Counted from the first letter of the stretch, positions 8,714 to 17,778 are shown. The stretch: 64,000 nt of DNA from Bin87 sp026710825 (GCA_965232815.1 OZ247427.1:3286001-3350000), one strand, 5' to 3'. Numbers and translations: made by a program. The notes: a model not told the origin generated them from the letters alone.

Positions 8714-9586
8714 TCAGCGTAGGGCAGTGAGATCCCGGGCGGCCGATTCCAAGCGCTCGATAGTCTCCATAGGGGGTCCGTTCACCCCAGGGAGCGGTTC
8801 GCGAGAGTTGCCGCTATGGTGGTAGTCACTACCACCGCAAGGAATGAGGTCATAAGCGCGGGCCAAGTCGGCGAGCCAATCGACGGTGGCAGCATCATAC
8901 ATCGCGTAGTGTACTTCCATACCGTGGAGACCGGCGGCCTTCAGCTCCTCAACAGTTTCAATCAGGGATTGTTCCGGTTCGGGCTCGCCTCCCCGTCGTT
9001 CAAACCAAGGGTGGGCAAATACCGCGACACCTCCCGCATCGTGGAGCAGTTTGACCGCGTCCGAAGGGGTGAGCTTGCTGCGCTCCACGTATGCTTTGCC
9101 GTTGCGCCCCAAGTATTCCCGAAACGCCTCCGCGGGCTCGGAGAAATAGCCGGCCTCAACCAACGCCTGCGCGACATGGGGCCGGCCAACGGATGCGTCA
9201 CCGGCTATTTCCAGCACGCGTTCCCAATGGATGTGCAAACCGAACTCCGCCAGCTTTTGCACCATGCCCTCGCCCCGGGCCAAGCGCCCCTGTCGAAATA
9301 TCTCGAGGGTTTGCTGGAACGCACCGTCGCTGGTGTCCATGAAATACCCAAGCATGTGGACTTCACCGCCAGGAACATCGCAACTCAGTTCAACACCGGG
9401 AATCAACCGCATACCCTGGACTTTATCGACGGCACGCTGGGCTTCGGCAATGCCCGCTGTGGTGTCGTGATCGCTGACCGATATGGTTTTGAGGCCTTTC
9501 GACGCGGCGAGTTCAACCAACTCCGTAGGGGTCAACCTGCCATCTGAGGCGGTGGTATGAAGATGAAGATCGACGTTTACAGGCAT
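8714..9586 (-). CDS. PHP-domain phosphoesterase (TrpH/YciV-like)
   Basis: A 290-residue metal-dependent phosphoesterase of the polymerase and histidinol phosphatase superfamily. Metal ligands are visible in order: HLHTTASDG near the start, SDHDT around residue 40, the VELSCD glutamate, FAHPW in the middle, and GGSDYHH near the end. Characterised relatives of this subfamily remove the 3' phosphate of nucleoside 3',5'-bisphosphates or degrade short RNA 5' to 3'. The location between ymdB/rny and plsY fits an RNA or nucleotide turnover role, but the substrate is inferred from the family only. Confidence 0.88.
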   Translation of the reverse strand: MPVNVDLHLHTTASDGRLTPTELVELAASKGLKTISVSDHDTTAGIAEAQRAVDKVQGMRLIPGVELSCDVPGGEVHMLGYFMDTSDGAFQQTLEIFRQGRLARGEGMVQKLAEFGLHIHWERVLEIAGDASVGRPHVAQALVEAGYFSEPAEAFREYLGRNGKAYVERSKLTPSDAVKLLHDAGGVAVFAHPWFERRGGEPEPEQSLIETVEELKAAGLHGMEVHYAMYDAATVDWLADLARAYDLIPCGGSDYHHSGNSREPLPGVNGPPMETIERLESAARDLTALR

Positions 9587-9622
9587 CAGAGGTTTCTGTT
9601 ATTCCAAGTGACGGTTGCTTGA

Positions 9623-10396
9623 TCAATCAGCAGTACGGTCTATGCGGACAATCTCGTTGGCCCTGCCGGTCGCTGCGTCAACATCGATGAGGACCGAGTT
9701 GAGGACGCAAGGGCCATCAGCGGGCTGGAATCGTTGCGGCAGTCCAGTCCGGAATCGTTCAAGGACGGGAGCGGTTTCCGTACCAATCACGGAGTCCCGC
9801 GGGCCAGTCATGCCCAGATCGCTCACGTAAGCGGTTCCGCCCGGAAGCACACGAGCGTCCGCAGTGCCCACGTGGGTGTGGGTACCCACGACGGCGCTGA
9901 CGCGGCCATCGAGGTACCAGCCAAGACCCTGTTTTTCCGATGTGGCCTCGGCGTGGAAATCGACTAGGACTATGCTGGGTGGACGACCGAGTTCGGCCTC
10001 TGCTTCTTTGAGTCGTTTGTCAGATTCGCGGAAGGGACAGTCGATGGGGGGCATGAATACGCGTCCCTGCAGATTGAGCACCATGATGTCTCCGTGCATC
10101 AACCAACCGCGGCCGGGGGCATCGTAGTAGTTGGCTGGGCGGAGCAGAGGCAATTCGTCCATGTGCGGGATGATATCTCTTTTGTCCCAGATGTGGTTCC
10201 CCGAGGTCATGACGTCGACTCCAGCGTCCATGAGGTTCCTGGCCGTTTTCAGGGTGAGTCCGAAACCGCCGGCAGTGTTTTCGGCGTTTGCTGTGACGAG
10301 GTCAACATCAAGCTCGGCGCGCAATTGCGGGAGGAGGCGGGCCAGGGCCCGGCGTCCGGGTTTGCCGATTATGTCCCCAATCATCAATATACGCAT
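9623..10396 (-). CDS. ymdB: YmdB-family metallophosphoesterase
   Basis: A 257-residue phosphodiesterase; the Bacillus subtilis relative acts on 2',3'-cyclic nucleotides and influences biofilm and motility decisions. The protein begins MRILMIGDIIGKPGRR and contains the family signatures ANAENTAGGFGLT, TSGNHIWDK, VDFHAE and VGTHTHV, which supply the dinuclear metal site. It follows rny on the same strand, the same pairing as in Firmicutes and many Chloroflexota, with an 83-bp gap that carries a perfect inverted repeat. Confidence 0.93.
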   Translation of the reverse strand: MRILMIGDIIGKPGRRALARLLPQLRAELDVDLVTANAENTAGGFGLTLKTARNLMDAGVDVMTSGNHIWDKRDIIPHMDELPLLRPANYYDAPGRGWLMHGDIMVLNLQGRVFMPPIDCPFRESDKRLKEAEAELGRPPSIVLVDFHAEATSEKQGLGWYLDGRVSAVVGTHTHVGTADARVLPGGTAYVSDLGMTGPRDSVIGTETAPVLERFRTGLPQRFQPADGPCVLNSVLIDVDAATGRANEIVRIDRTAD

Positions 10397-10409
10397 GTGC
10401 TTTCACTGA

Positions 10410-10439
10410 GGTAGGGGCGAATCAACATTCGCCCCTACC
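10410..10439. repeat. Perfect inverted repeat between ymdB and rny
   Basis: GGTAGGGGCGAAT at 10410-10422 and its exact reverse complement at 10427-10439 flank a four-base centre CAAC. There is no T tract on the transcribed strand. The core GGCGAAT/ATTCGCC also forms the terminator at 4353-4376, which suggests a dispersed palindromic element rather than a site specific to this locus. In the rny-ymdB transcript it would form a stable hairpin that could shield the upstream message. Confidence 0.75.
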
Positions 10440-10478
10440 ACAATTCCGGTTCGTCAATCCATTTGGGCCAGCGCGAGG

Positions 10479-12011
10479 TTAGCGGGCAATACTCTCCTCG
10501 CGGGTTTCGCGGATGACGGTCACCTTGATTTGACCTGGGAACTGCAAATCGCGAGACACTTTGCCGGCGATATCGCGCGCAAGGGTAGCGCAGGCCACGT
10601 CATCCACGTCCTCGGGGCTGACCATGACGCGCACTTCGCGTCCCGCCTGTATGGCAAACGAACGCTGGACGCCTTCAAAGCCGTTGGCCGTGTCCTCCAG
10701 TTCCCGCAAGCGCCGGGTGTACTGCTCGATGGATTCCTTGCGAGCGCCGGGTCTCGCGGCACTGATGCCATCTGCGGCGGCCACCAAGAATGACTCGATG
10801 CTGGAATGGTCGTCGTCGTGGTGTTCCAGCACGCAGTTGCAGACCAGAGAGCCAACCCCATTTCGCGTGGTGAGATCGTATCCGATCTCCGCATGAGGTC
10901 CCGGGATCTCGTGGGTCATGGCCTTTCCGATGTCGTGGAGCAAACCTCCGGCGCGAGCGATTTGCACGTTAGCGCCGACCTCGGATGCCAACATTCCAGC
11001 GAGCAGTCCGACCTCAATGGAGTGGGTCAGTACGTTTTCGCCGTAGCTGTAACGGTATTTCAGCCGTCCCAACAGGCGAACCAGTTCGGGGTCCAGACCA
11101 CTAACGCCGACTTCAAACGTGGCTTCTTCGCCGGCGCGCCAGATGGTCTCGTCGATGTCTCGGATTGCGCGGTTGACACTCTCCTCAATCCGCGCGGGTT
11201 GGATGCGGCCGTCCTTCACCAACTGGGTGAGAGCCAGCTTGGCGATCTCCCGGCGAACCGGGTCGAAGCAGGACAGCGTTACAATACCGGGAGTGTCGTC
11301 GACGATAATGTCGACGCCGGTGCGGGCTTCCAGCGCCCTAATGTTACGTCCTTCACGGCCTATGAGACGACCTTTCATCTCATCGTTGGGCAGGGAAACA
11401 ACAGATGTGGTGCTTTCCGACACAACGTCGGTAGCAAGGCGATTTATGGCGAGGGTGAGGATTCGGCGGGCGTTGTCGTCGGCCCGGGTTTGGTGTTCCT
11501 TCTCCAACTCGTAGTATCGGCGAGCGAGTTCGTGTGTGGCTTCCTCTTCACCGCGTTTGAGGACAATGTCACGAGCTTGGTCTGTGCTGAGCGATGCGAT
11601 GCGTTCCAATTCACGAGTGTGCTGGTGTTTCAACTCATCGGCTTTCTGCAGAGCATGATCAGCTTCGGTTTCGCGTTTTGCGAGTGAGGTTTCCTGGTCT
11701 TCCAGGGACTCGTTTTTCCGATCCAGTTGCTCTTCCCGCTGAAGATAGCGGCGTTCGATACGGTTGAGTTCGCGGCGTTGCTCCTGGATTTCCTTGTCTC
11801 CGGCTTCACGGATTTTCAAAGCTTCTTCCTGAGCCTGGAGCAGAATTTTGCGTTTTTGTTCTTCAGCCTGGTTGATGGCGGTGGCAGCCTCCTCGCGACT
11901 GCGCTGTAGTTGGTTACCGTTTTTCCTAGTAGACAGCAGCAGCCAAACCACCGCTGCTATACCTGTTGCCAGCCCTGCGGCCGCCAGGACGGACAAAATT
12001 ACGGTTAACAT
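10479..12011 (-). CDS. rny: Ribonuclease Y
   Basis: RNase Y is a membrane-anchored endoribonuclease that starts decay of many mRNAs. I chose ATG 12011 because GGAGG precedes it by five bases and the protein then begins with the expected single transmembrane helix (residues 3-27). A long charged coiled coil follows to about residue 190. The KH domain includes GRLIGREGRNIRALE, and the HD domain shows GLLHDIGKA and LEHHDD metal-binding motifs. Length is 510 residues, normal for the family. It is the first gene of a minus-strand set with ymdB, PHP and plsY. Confidence 0.97.
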   Translation of the reverse strand: MLTVILSVLAAAGLATGIAAVVWLLLSTRKNGNQLQRSREEAATAINQAEEQKRKILLQAQEEALKIREAGDKEIQEQRRELNRIERRYLQREEQLDRKNESLEDQETSLAKRETEADHALQKADELKHQHTRELERIASLSTDQARDIVLKRGEEEATHELARRYYELEKEHQTRADDNARRILTLAINRLATDVVSESTTSVVSLPNDEMKGRLIGREGRNIRALEARTGVDIIVDDTPGIVTLSCFDPVRREIAKLALTQLVKDGRIQPARIEESVNRAIRDIDETIWRAGEEATFEVGVSGLDPELVRLLGRLKYRYSYGENVLTHSIEVGLLAGMLASEVGANVQIARAGGLLHDIGKAMTHEIPGPHAEIGYDLTTRNGVGSLVCNCVLEHHDDDHSSIESFLVAAADGISAARPGARKESIEQYTRRLRELEDTANGFEGVQRSFAIQAGREVRVMVSPEDVDDVACATLARDIAGKVSRDLQFPGQIKVTVIRETREESIAR

Positions 12012-12242
12012 AGAACCTCCAGAGTCCGTCCGGGCAATGCCCGGGATATGATTTGCCCTATTGTTATCGTAGGCTTGGAGGGCATCAAAGTCAAGAATTC
12101 CGACGATGAGCGGCATTGGCGAATGCACTGGATTACCGTCGAAACCGAGGTTACGGAATTTGCTATTGGCTGCCGATAACGGTAACATTCCAGGCATGGC
12201 CGACGATTGTTATTGTCGGCTGATAATACCGCGGAGGGAGAA

Positions 12243-12500
12243 ATGAGTTCGAGCTACATTGGCAAGGTTGACAAGGCACGCAAGTACGCCGAGGAGCCGG
12301 ACCGGGTGAACATTCACACGTTTGAAGCGTCATTCGTCGGCAACCACAACACGTACCGAGTGGGATATCACGATGGTGACTGGCGATGCGAGTGCGCATT
12401 TTTTGCGACCCGCAGAGTGTGCAGCCACACAATGGCCTTGCAGCGTATGCTCGACGAGATGCTTAGCGGACAGAACGAAGCCGAGCAAGCGGCTGTCTGA
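12243..12500 (+). CDS. Small SWIM zinc-finger protein
   Basis: An 85-residue protein that is almost entirely a SWIM zinc finger: CEC, eight residues later CSH, giving the C-x-C-x(n)-C-x-H signature at about residues 44-58. SWIM domains bind DNA or proteins and are common in Snf2-associated and recombination proteins, but a free-standing one this short has no assigned role. ATG 12243 has a GGAGGGA ribosome binding site directly upstream. The gene stands alone, divergent from rny and closed by a strong terminator. Confidence 0.8.
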   Translation: MSSSYIGKVDKARKYAEEPDRVNIHTFEASFVGNHNTYRVGYHDGDWRCECAFFATRRVCSHTMALQRMLDEMLSGQNEAEQAAV

Positions 12501-12527
12501 GGCGCGTACACCAATCGACCAAGCGGA

Positions 12528-12560
12528 GCGCCGGGACTGATTGACAGTCCCGGCGCTTTC
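12528..12560 (+). terminator. Rho-independent terminator after the SWIM gene
   Basis: A perfect 12-bp stem, GCGCCGGGACTG at 12528-12539 with its complement at 12545-12556, loop ATTGA, then TTTCTT. The gene on the other side (fabF, minus strand) ends about 40 bp away, so the hairpin may act in both directions. Confidence 0.88.
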
Positions 12561-12598
12561 TTGTCTCAAAGGCGACGGCCGATGGGACCTCTACCGGG

Positions 12599-13864
12599 TC
12601 AAAGTTGCGACCGATGCTGCCGAAAGATCAAGCAGGCATTCTGGCCCCCGAACCCAAACGCGTTTGACATTACGGTCGAGACGGTCGCCTCACGCGCCTG
12701 ATTTGGGACGTAATCCAAGTCGCAGTCGGGATCAGGATGTTCGTAATTCACCGTGGGGTGGATTTTCTGATCAACGATGGTCTTCACGCAGGCGACCGCT
12801 TCGAGGGCTCCCGATGCTCCCAACGAATGACCGATCATGCTCTTGGTGCTACTCACCGGTATGTCGCGTGCAGCGTCCCCAAATAGTCGTTTGATGGCAG
12901 CCGATTCGACCGCATCGTTCAGGGGGGTGGACGTGCCGTGAGCGTTGATGTAGTGCACATCAGCGAGGAGAAGTCCGGCGTCTTCGATAGCGATTGACAT
13001 CGCACGAGCGGCGCTGGCTCCTGATTCCTGGGGTTGGACCAAATGTCCAGCATCTGCGGTCACGCCGAATCCGGAGAGTTCGCAAAGGATGCGGGCGCCC
13101 CGGGCAATGGCGCGTTCCCGTTCTTCCAGAACCAGAACGCCGGCACCTTCCGCGGGCACGAACCCGTCCCGCTCAGCGTCGAAAGGACGGCTCGCGCGCT
13201 GCGGGTCGTCATTGCGGGTACTCAAGGCGCGCATTACGGCGAAGCCGGCGAGACCGAGTTGGCTGATGCCAGCTTCGGCTCCGCCGGCGAGCATGACATC
13301 AGCGACGCCGTGCCGTATGACCTGCAACGCCTCGCCAATAGCGTTGTTGGAGGCAGCGCATGCTGTGGTGGCGGTGGAGTTGTAGCCATGAGCCCCGACG
13401 TATTGGCTGACATTGGCCGCAGCCATGTTGGGAAGCACCATAGGGAAAAAGAATGGCGACATGCGCATGCCACCGCGGTCAGCCAGGATTCGGCAGTTTT
13501 CTTCCAGGGTTGGGAAGCCGCCGTTGCCATTTCCAAGTAACACGCCGACGCGGTAGGGGTCTTCGTTTTCGATCTCGAGGGTTGCATCCCGAACAGCCTG
13601 AACCGCGGCGGCCACGGCGAGTTGGGAGAAACGAGCCATTCGTCTGGCCTCGCGGGCTCCGATATAGTCGCTTGGGTCGAAATCATCGGCCTGGCCCGCG
13701 ATGCGGCACGGATAGTCGGTGGGATCGCAAAGGGTCATCGGGCCTATACCGGATCGGCCAGCCAACAGGTTGGACCAGAATTCGTCGGCAGAAAGACCCA
13801 AGGGTGTAATTGCGCCGAGGCCGGTGACGACGACACGACGGGGGTTAGTGTTGTTCATACTCAT
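12599..13864 (-). CDS. fabF: 3-oxoacyl-ACP synthase II (first copy)
   Basis: Condenses malonyl-ACP with acyl-ACP in fatty acid elongation. The 421-residue protein has the full Cys-His-His catalytic set: the nucleophile in TACAASNN, the first histidine in NAHGTST, and the second in SMIGHSLGA, as well as the N-terminal VVVTGLGAITPLG and the glycine-rich C-terminus NAFGFGGQNA. It lies downstream of folC and the epimerase gene on the minus strand. A second, clearly related fabF lies at 22261-23520, but no acpP, fabD or fabG is in the window. Because the catalytic residues are intact, it should be an active synthase rather than a chain-length-factor subunit. Confidence 0.94.
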   Translation of the reverse strand: MSMNNTNPRRVVVTGLGAITPLGLSADEFWSNLLAGRSGIGPMTLCDPTDYPCRIAGQADDFDPSDYIGAREARRMARFSQLAVAAAVQAVRDATLEIENEDPYRVGVLLGNGNGGFPTLEENCRILADRGGMRMSPFFFPMVLPNMAAANVSQYVGAHGYNSTATTACAASNNAIGEALQVIRHGVADVMLAGGAEAGISQLGLAGFAVMRALSTRNDDPQRASRPFDAERDGFVPAEGAGVLVLEERERAIARGARILCELSGFGVTADAGHLVQPQESGASAARAMSIAIEDAGLLLADVHYINAHGTSTPLNDAVESAAIKRLFGDAARDIPVSSTKSMIGHSLGASGALEAVACVKTIVDQKIHPTVNYEHPDPDCDLDYVPNQAREATVSTVMSNAFGFGGQNACLIFRQHRSQL

Positions 13865-13913
13865 ACGGTGGGGCTACGCGAGATCAACAGGCGCAGGCGG
13901 TGCCTACACTCAG

Positions 13914-15287
13914 TTATCTGAGATCTGGTGGGAGTAGGTCGGGATAAGTTTCAGGGTCGATGTCGAGGATCGCTTCGCGCGCCTCGGCGGCAACAAACAA
14001 TGATCCGGTTATGAGGATAAGTTCATCGTCCTCAACGTCGGCCATCGCTGTATCGATGGCAACGGCCACCTGGTCGGTTTCCACCAATGTATCAGCAGGG
14101 AAACCCACAGATAGAAATTCGTCGACGATCTCCGAAGGGCGCAACGACCTGGGATGCCGGGAACGCGTGGCTAATACGCGGTCGGCCTGTTCACTGATGA
14201 GTTCCACCATCGCGGATACGCGCTTATCCCTGGAGAAGCCAGCTACAACCGTCAACCGACGATGGGGGAGGCTGGCGCCGAGTGTATCCAACACGGTCGA
14301 CACCGAGTGGTCGTTGTGAGCGCCATCAGCGACAACCAACGGATTTCTGGAGAGAACTTCTAAACGGGCAGGCCACACCACGGAAGCCAAACCGTCCAGA
14401 ATCGCCTCCTTGGGGATCCGATGGCCCGCCTCGATCAGAGTCTCGACTGCGCTGACGGCGACCGCAGCGTTGGCGGCCTGGAAGTCCCCCAAAAGAGCAA
14501 CGAGCGGATGGTAGGTATCCTGCTGGGTGTTGATAGTCAGTTCCTGACCAGCGTGGCTTATGGAATCCGTTTGCCACGAGACAGAATTGGCAACGGCGAC
14601 CAACGGAGATGACTGTGCATTTGCCGCGGATTTGATCGCTGCCGCGGCCTCTGGGAACTGGGGCGCCATCACCACGGGCACCCCGGGTTTGATGATCCCT
14701 GCCTTGTCGGATGCGATTTCGCCGATGGTGTCTCCGAGGATGGCGGTATGGTCCAGGCTCACCGGGGTGATGACACTGACGTCGGGGACGACAACGTTAG
14801 TAGCATCGAGCCGACCGCCCAGACCGACCTCGACGACGTTGAAGTCGGTACGAGCATCGGCGAAAGCGCCGAACGCCATCGCCGTGAGGAACTCGAACAA
14901 GGTCGCGGGACCAGACTCGGGATCTGAGGCGTTGGCCAAATGATGGGGCCATACGGTTGAGGCCATACCGGCGAAAACACACGGTGAAACCGGGACGCCA
15001 TCGATGCGTATCCTCTCCCGGAACGTGTGAAGGTGAGGTGACGAATAGAATCCCGTGGAGTAGCCGGCGGCCCGCAGGATGGACTCCACCATAGCGGCGG
15101 TGCTGCCTTTTCCCTTGGTTCCAGCGACGTGGACTATGCCCGGCAGGTGGTGGGGGTTGCCCAGTCGTTCCAACAAACGCTGCACGTTACGGAGATCGTA
15201 TATGCGTTTCTGCCGAGGCATCGCCGGAGCGCTGCGTTCGTGGTCCACCAGCGACAAGAGGCTGCCGATCGCGTCCTGGTATTTCAT
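13914..15287 (-). CDS. folC: Folylpolyglutamate synthase / dihydrofolate synthase
   Basis: Adds glutamate to dihydropteroate and to folates in the cytoplasm, using ATP. The Mur-ligase-like ATP loop is VAGTKGKGSTA. Other family marks are the SSPHLHTFRERIRI segment, the VGLGGRLDATN motif, SLDHTAILGDTI, and DGAHNDHS in the C-terminal domain. I chose ATG 15287 over a longer reading because it begins the family's usual N-terminus and leaves an eight-base gap after the epimerase gene; length is 457 residues. The set epimerase, folC, fabF appears co-transcribed. Confidence 0.94.
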   Translation of the reverse strand: MKYQDAIGSLLSLVDHERSAPAMPRQKRIYDLRNVQRLLERLGNPHHLPGIVHVAGTKGKGSTAAMVESILRAAGYSTGFYSSPHLHTFRERIRIDGVPVSPCVFAGMASTVWPHHLANASDPESGPATLFEFLTAMAFGAFADARTDFNVVEVGLGGRLDATNVVVPDVSVITPVSLDHTAILGDTIGEIASDKAGIIKPGVPVVMAPQFPEAAAAIKSAANAQSSPLVAVANSVSWQTDSISHAGQELTINTQQDTYHPLVALLGDFQAANAAVAVSAVETLIEAGHRIPKEAILDGLASVVWPARLEVLSRNPLVVADGAHNDHSVSTVLDTLGASLPHRRLTVVAGFSRDKRVSAMVELISEQADRVLATRSRHPRSLRPSEIVDEFLSVGFPADTLVETDQVAVAIDTAMADVEDDELILITGSLFVAAEAREAILDIDPETYPDLLPPDLR

Positions 15288-15295
15288 TTCAGCGA

Positions 15296-16225
15296 TCAAC
15301 CCAGACCAAGATTGGAGCGGAGCGCCTGACCCCAAGTCATCGCCTTGATGTGATCGATATTGCCCGCCAGGGGTCGCGGCTGGAATCCGAACTCGCGCTC
15401 AACAGAATCGGGCTCCGCGACGTTGCGGAGGGTGATGAGCTGCAGCATAGCGCTGTTGATGGGTGGTCTAGGGGTCAGCAATTCCATCATGGCGATGGGG
15501 AGGCGCAATTTCCAGTGTGGAACGTTCACCAAGAGGCGGCGGCGACCCTGCGTTCGTGCCACCGTGCGTAGGATATCGTTGTACGAAAGCTGGTCGGGTC
15601 CGCCGATATCGACAGTGCGATTTCCACGGATGTTGCCGCTGAGCGATGACGCAACGCACCGGGCGACATCCTCAACGTGGATTGGCTGCAACCGATTATT
15701 GCCGGATCCGATGACCGGGGTAACCGGGAACGAACGCACCAGCGCGGCGATAGCATTGGTGAATTCATCGTCGGGACCGAAAATCAGCGAAGGCCTAATT
15801 ATGACGTAGGATACGCCACCGTTGACCACTTCCTGCTCGCCCGCCCATTTTGAGTGCAAGTATTTCAGACGAGGAACGTTGGCCGCTCCCGCCGCGCTGA
15901 GGTGGACGAAACGACGGACGGATCCGGATGCCCTGGCAGCAGCAACCACGTTGGCAGTGCCCTGGCGGTTGATGGCGTCGAATTGGCGCGGACCGCCGCG
16001 AATTACGGCGACGAGGTGAATGACGTCAGTCACGCCGCGACAGGCCTCAGTGAGTGCATCGGGGTCATTGACGTTGCCGTAGCAGACTTCGGCCGGCTGT
16101 GTTGAGAAGATGCTCTCATTGCCTGGCCTATGTACCATGGCCCGAACCTCGTGGTTCGTGTCCAACAACCGTTGAACCACGCGACGGCCCAAAAATCCGG
16201 TAGAGCCGGTTACAAGGACGGTCAT
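15296..16225 (-). CDS. NAD(P)-binding extended SDR, NDUFA9-like
   Basis: A 309-residue Rossmann-fold protein with the nucleotide-binding motif TGSTGFLGRRVV at the N-terminus and a YxxxK-like YLHSK motif around residue 124. The overall pattern, including HLVAVIRG and RPSLIFGPDD, is that of the atypical SDR group related to the complex I accessory subunit NDUFA9 and to bacterial NAD-dependent epimerase/dehydratases. The substrate is unknown. It is the first gene of the operon with folC and fabF. Confidence 0.82.
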   Translation of the reverse strand: MTVLVTGSTGFLGRRVVQRLLDTNHEVRAMVHRPGNESIFSTQPAEVCYGNVNDPDALTEACRGVTDVIHLVAVIRGGPRQFDAINRQGTANVVAAARASGSVRRFVHLSAAGAANVPRLKYLHSKWAGEQEVVNGGVSYVIIRPSLIFGPDDEFTNAIAALVRSFPVTPVIGSGNNRLQPIHVEDVARCVASSLSGNIRGNRTVDIGGPDQLSYNDILRTVARTQGRRRLLVNVPHWKLRLPIAMMELLTPRPPINSAMLQLITLRNVAEPDSVEREFGFQPRPLAGNIDHIKAMTWGQALRSNLGLG

Positions 16226-16273
16226 ATGAGTTCCAACCCAAGGCCTCGAATGGGATCAGTTGACCCTGCTTCA

Positions 16274-16303
16274 AGTATAACATCGCACCGAAAACGCGAT
16301 GTT
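16274..16303 (-). promoter_or_regulatory. -10 element next to an inverted repeat, upstream of the epimerase operon
   Basis: On the minus strand TATACT (16279-16274) forms a good -10 box about 50 bp before the epimerase gene. Directly upstream of it, and sharing its first base, lies the inverted repeat AACATCGC (16279-16286) with GCGATGTT (16296-16303), nine bases between the arms. No good -35 is visible, which would fit an activator- or repressor-controlled promoter. The assignment is inferred from position. Confidence 0.4.
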
Positions 16304-16330
16304 TTTCCCGGATGCACATTGCACGCGCTT

Positions 16331-16359
16331 TTGCCCGACCAACGACCGTAACGTACAAT
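16331..16359 (+). promoter_or_regulatory. Probable promoter of the flavin monooxygenase gene
   Basis: TTGCCC at 16331-16336 and TACAAT at 16354-16359 with a 17-base spacer, 46 bases before the start codon at 16406. Confidence 0.5.
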
Positions 16360-16405
16360 GGCGGCCATTTGAACGGACGGCTACACCCATCGGCCAAGGT
16401 TGATC

Positions 16406-17371
16406 ATGTCGACACACGCTTCACCCAACAATAACGAAGAGCTTCACTTTGGCGCCAGCATCGCATTGCCAGTGGATCGGACAATAGAACAAGCAAAATT
16501 GATGGAGGAACTCGGCTTCGAATACATGGGCGCGGGTGAGCATTTTATGCGGGGCCGGCCGCCCGGCCCGACGCACGCGGCGTTACCATTGCTTGCGGTC
16601 GCGGCCGGCGCAACCGAGCGAATGCGCGTCGTCAGTTCAGTGGCCCTGGCCCCTTTCTACCATCCCCTGATGCTGGCGAGGATGACGGCTACGCTGGACA
16701 TAGCGTGCGGAGGGCGCCTCACCCTGGGCGTCGGTGTGGGGGGTGAGTTCCCAATGGAATACGAGAACGCGGGCATAAACATACGCCAGCGTGGCCGGCG
16801 GACAGACGAATGCCTCGATGCGCTCCGGAAGCTGTGGACCGAGAACGACGTGACAATCAAGGGCCGGCACTACTCCCTGGACGAAGCGGCAATCAACCCG
16901 AAGCCGGTACAAAAACCTCATCCGCCGGTTTGGGTGGCCGGTCGGAGGGACGCAGCGATGCGCCGGGCGGTGAAGTATGGAGACGGATGGCTGCCTTATT
17001 TTTATAGTCCGGAACGTTACCGGGACAGCGTTGGCAAGATCGGCGAATTTGCGCGGGAAGAACAACGTGATTTGTCCAATTTCCAGTGGGCATTTTTTCC
17101 TTACATCACGCTGGCGCCGACGGAAGAGCAGGCGGCGAGAACAGCCGCTGAATCCCTGGGAAACCAATACCTATACGGCGGAGAGTTCATCAACATCGTG
17201 CGGCGCTATTGCCTTTTGGGAACGCCGAGGATGTGTATCGAACGGCTCCAGGAGTACATAGACGCGGGCGCAAGGTACATCGTTTTCAGCATTGCGGCGC
17301 CGAGGGAAGACCGGCGCAGACACCTGGAGGTAATCGCCAAGGACATCATTCCGCATTTCCGGCAGAGGTGA
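16406..17371 (+). CDS. Luciferase-like flavin-dependent monooxygenase
   Basis: A TIM-barrel oxidoreductase of the bacterial luciferase superfamily that uses reduced FMN or coenzyme F420. Features include LMEELGFEYMGAGEHF near the N-terminus, VGVGGEFPMEYENAG with the phosphate-binding glycine region, PKPVQKPHPPVWVAGRRDAA typical of the family, and GTPRMCIERLQEY near the C-terminus. I chose ATG 16406 because AAGG lies six bases upstream; a TTG two codons earlier is possible. Length is 321 residues. It is a single-gene unit followed by the SRP RNA gene. The substrate cannot be assigned, and a cofactor choice between FMN and F420 is not certain. Confidence 0.85.
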   Translation: MSTHASPNNNEELHFGASIALPVDRTIEQAKLMEELGFEYMGAGEHFMRGRPPGPTHAALPLLAVAAGATERMRVVSSVALAPFYHPLMLARMTATLDIACGGRLTLGVGVGGEFPMEYENAGINIRQRGRRTDECLDALRKLWTENDVTIKGRHYSLDEAAINPKPVQKPHPPVWVAGRRDAAMRRAVKYGDGWLPYFYSPERYRDSVGKIGEFAREEQRDLSNFQWAFFPYITLAPTEEQAARTAAESLGNQYLYGGEFINIVRRYCLLGTPRMCIERLQEYIDAGARYIVFSIAAPREDRRRHLEVIAKDIIPHFRQR

Positions 17372-17473
17372 GCTAGGGATGGTTGAGGTAGGGCACCAGG
17401 GGCGATTGCGAAACGCGAGGACGACCATCACCCGGGAAAGTACGACTGACGCTCGAGCGTGCGGAACTGTTCA

Positions 17474-17502
17474 TTGACACCTCGGCAAAGCCCGCATACC
17501 AT
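17474..17502 (+). promoter_or_regulatory. Promoter of the SRP RNA gene
   Basis: Perfect -35 TTGACA (17474-17479), 17-base spacer, -10 TACCAT (17497-17502), placing the start of transcription at about 17509, exactly where the terminal helix of the RNA begins. Confidence 0.75.
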
Positions 17503-17507
17503 GAATT

Positions 17508-17778
17508 GGTGGTCGTGCTACACGGGGAGCTGGCGGTGCCCTATACCCGCAACCCGCCATAGCGGGGTGGAATCCCTCCCCTCGGCAAGGCGCAAGGGCC
17601 AATTTCCCAGGGAATGGCGCTGACGGCCGGGTCCCACGCGGCGCAGGCTCGTGAACCCCGCCAGGGCTTGACGGCAGCAACGGTAAGCGATGTCCCGCGG
17701 GTGCCGTGGGAGTGCCTGGCCTGAGCCAATCCCGACGATACGCCCCCAGGCTGCAGTCAAAGGGAGGTGCTCGGCCAC
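17508..17778 (+). ncRNA. ffs: Signal recognition particle RNA, large bacterial type
   Basis: The RNA core of the signal recognition particle, which with Ffh targets nascent membrane and secreted proteins. About 270 nt, as in Gram-positive and Chloroflexota large SRP RNAs. The 5' part carries the Alu-like domain motif GGCGGTGCCC followed by CCCGCAACCCGCCATAGCGG. The distal part carries the domain IV helix with the conserved internal loops (GAACCCCGCCAGG on one side, GGCAGCAACGGTAAGC on the other), which binds the Ffh M domain. The ends pair: GTGGTCG at 17509-17515 with CGGCCAC at 17772-17778. A T-rich tract follows. ksgA starts 14 bases later, so it is either read through from this promoter or has its own. 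Confidence 0.93.

Noticed and set aside
8816..9547. A 243-codon plus-strand open frame opposite the PHP gene
   Set aside because: Antisense to a gene with the full set of metal-binding motifs.
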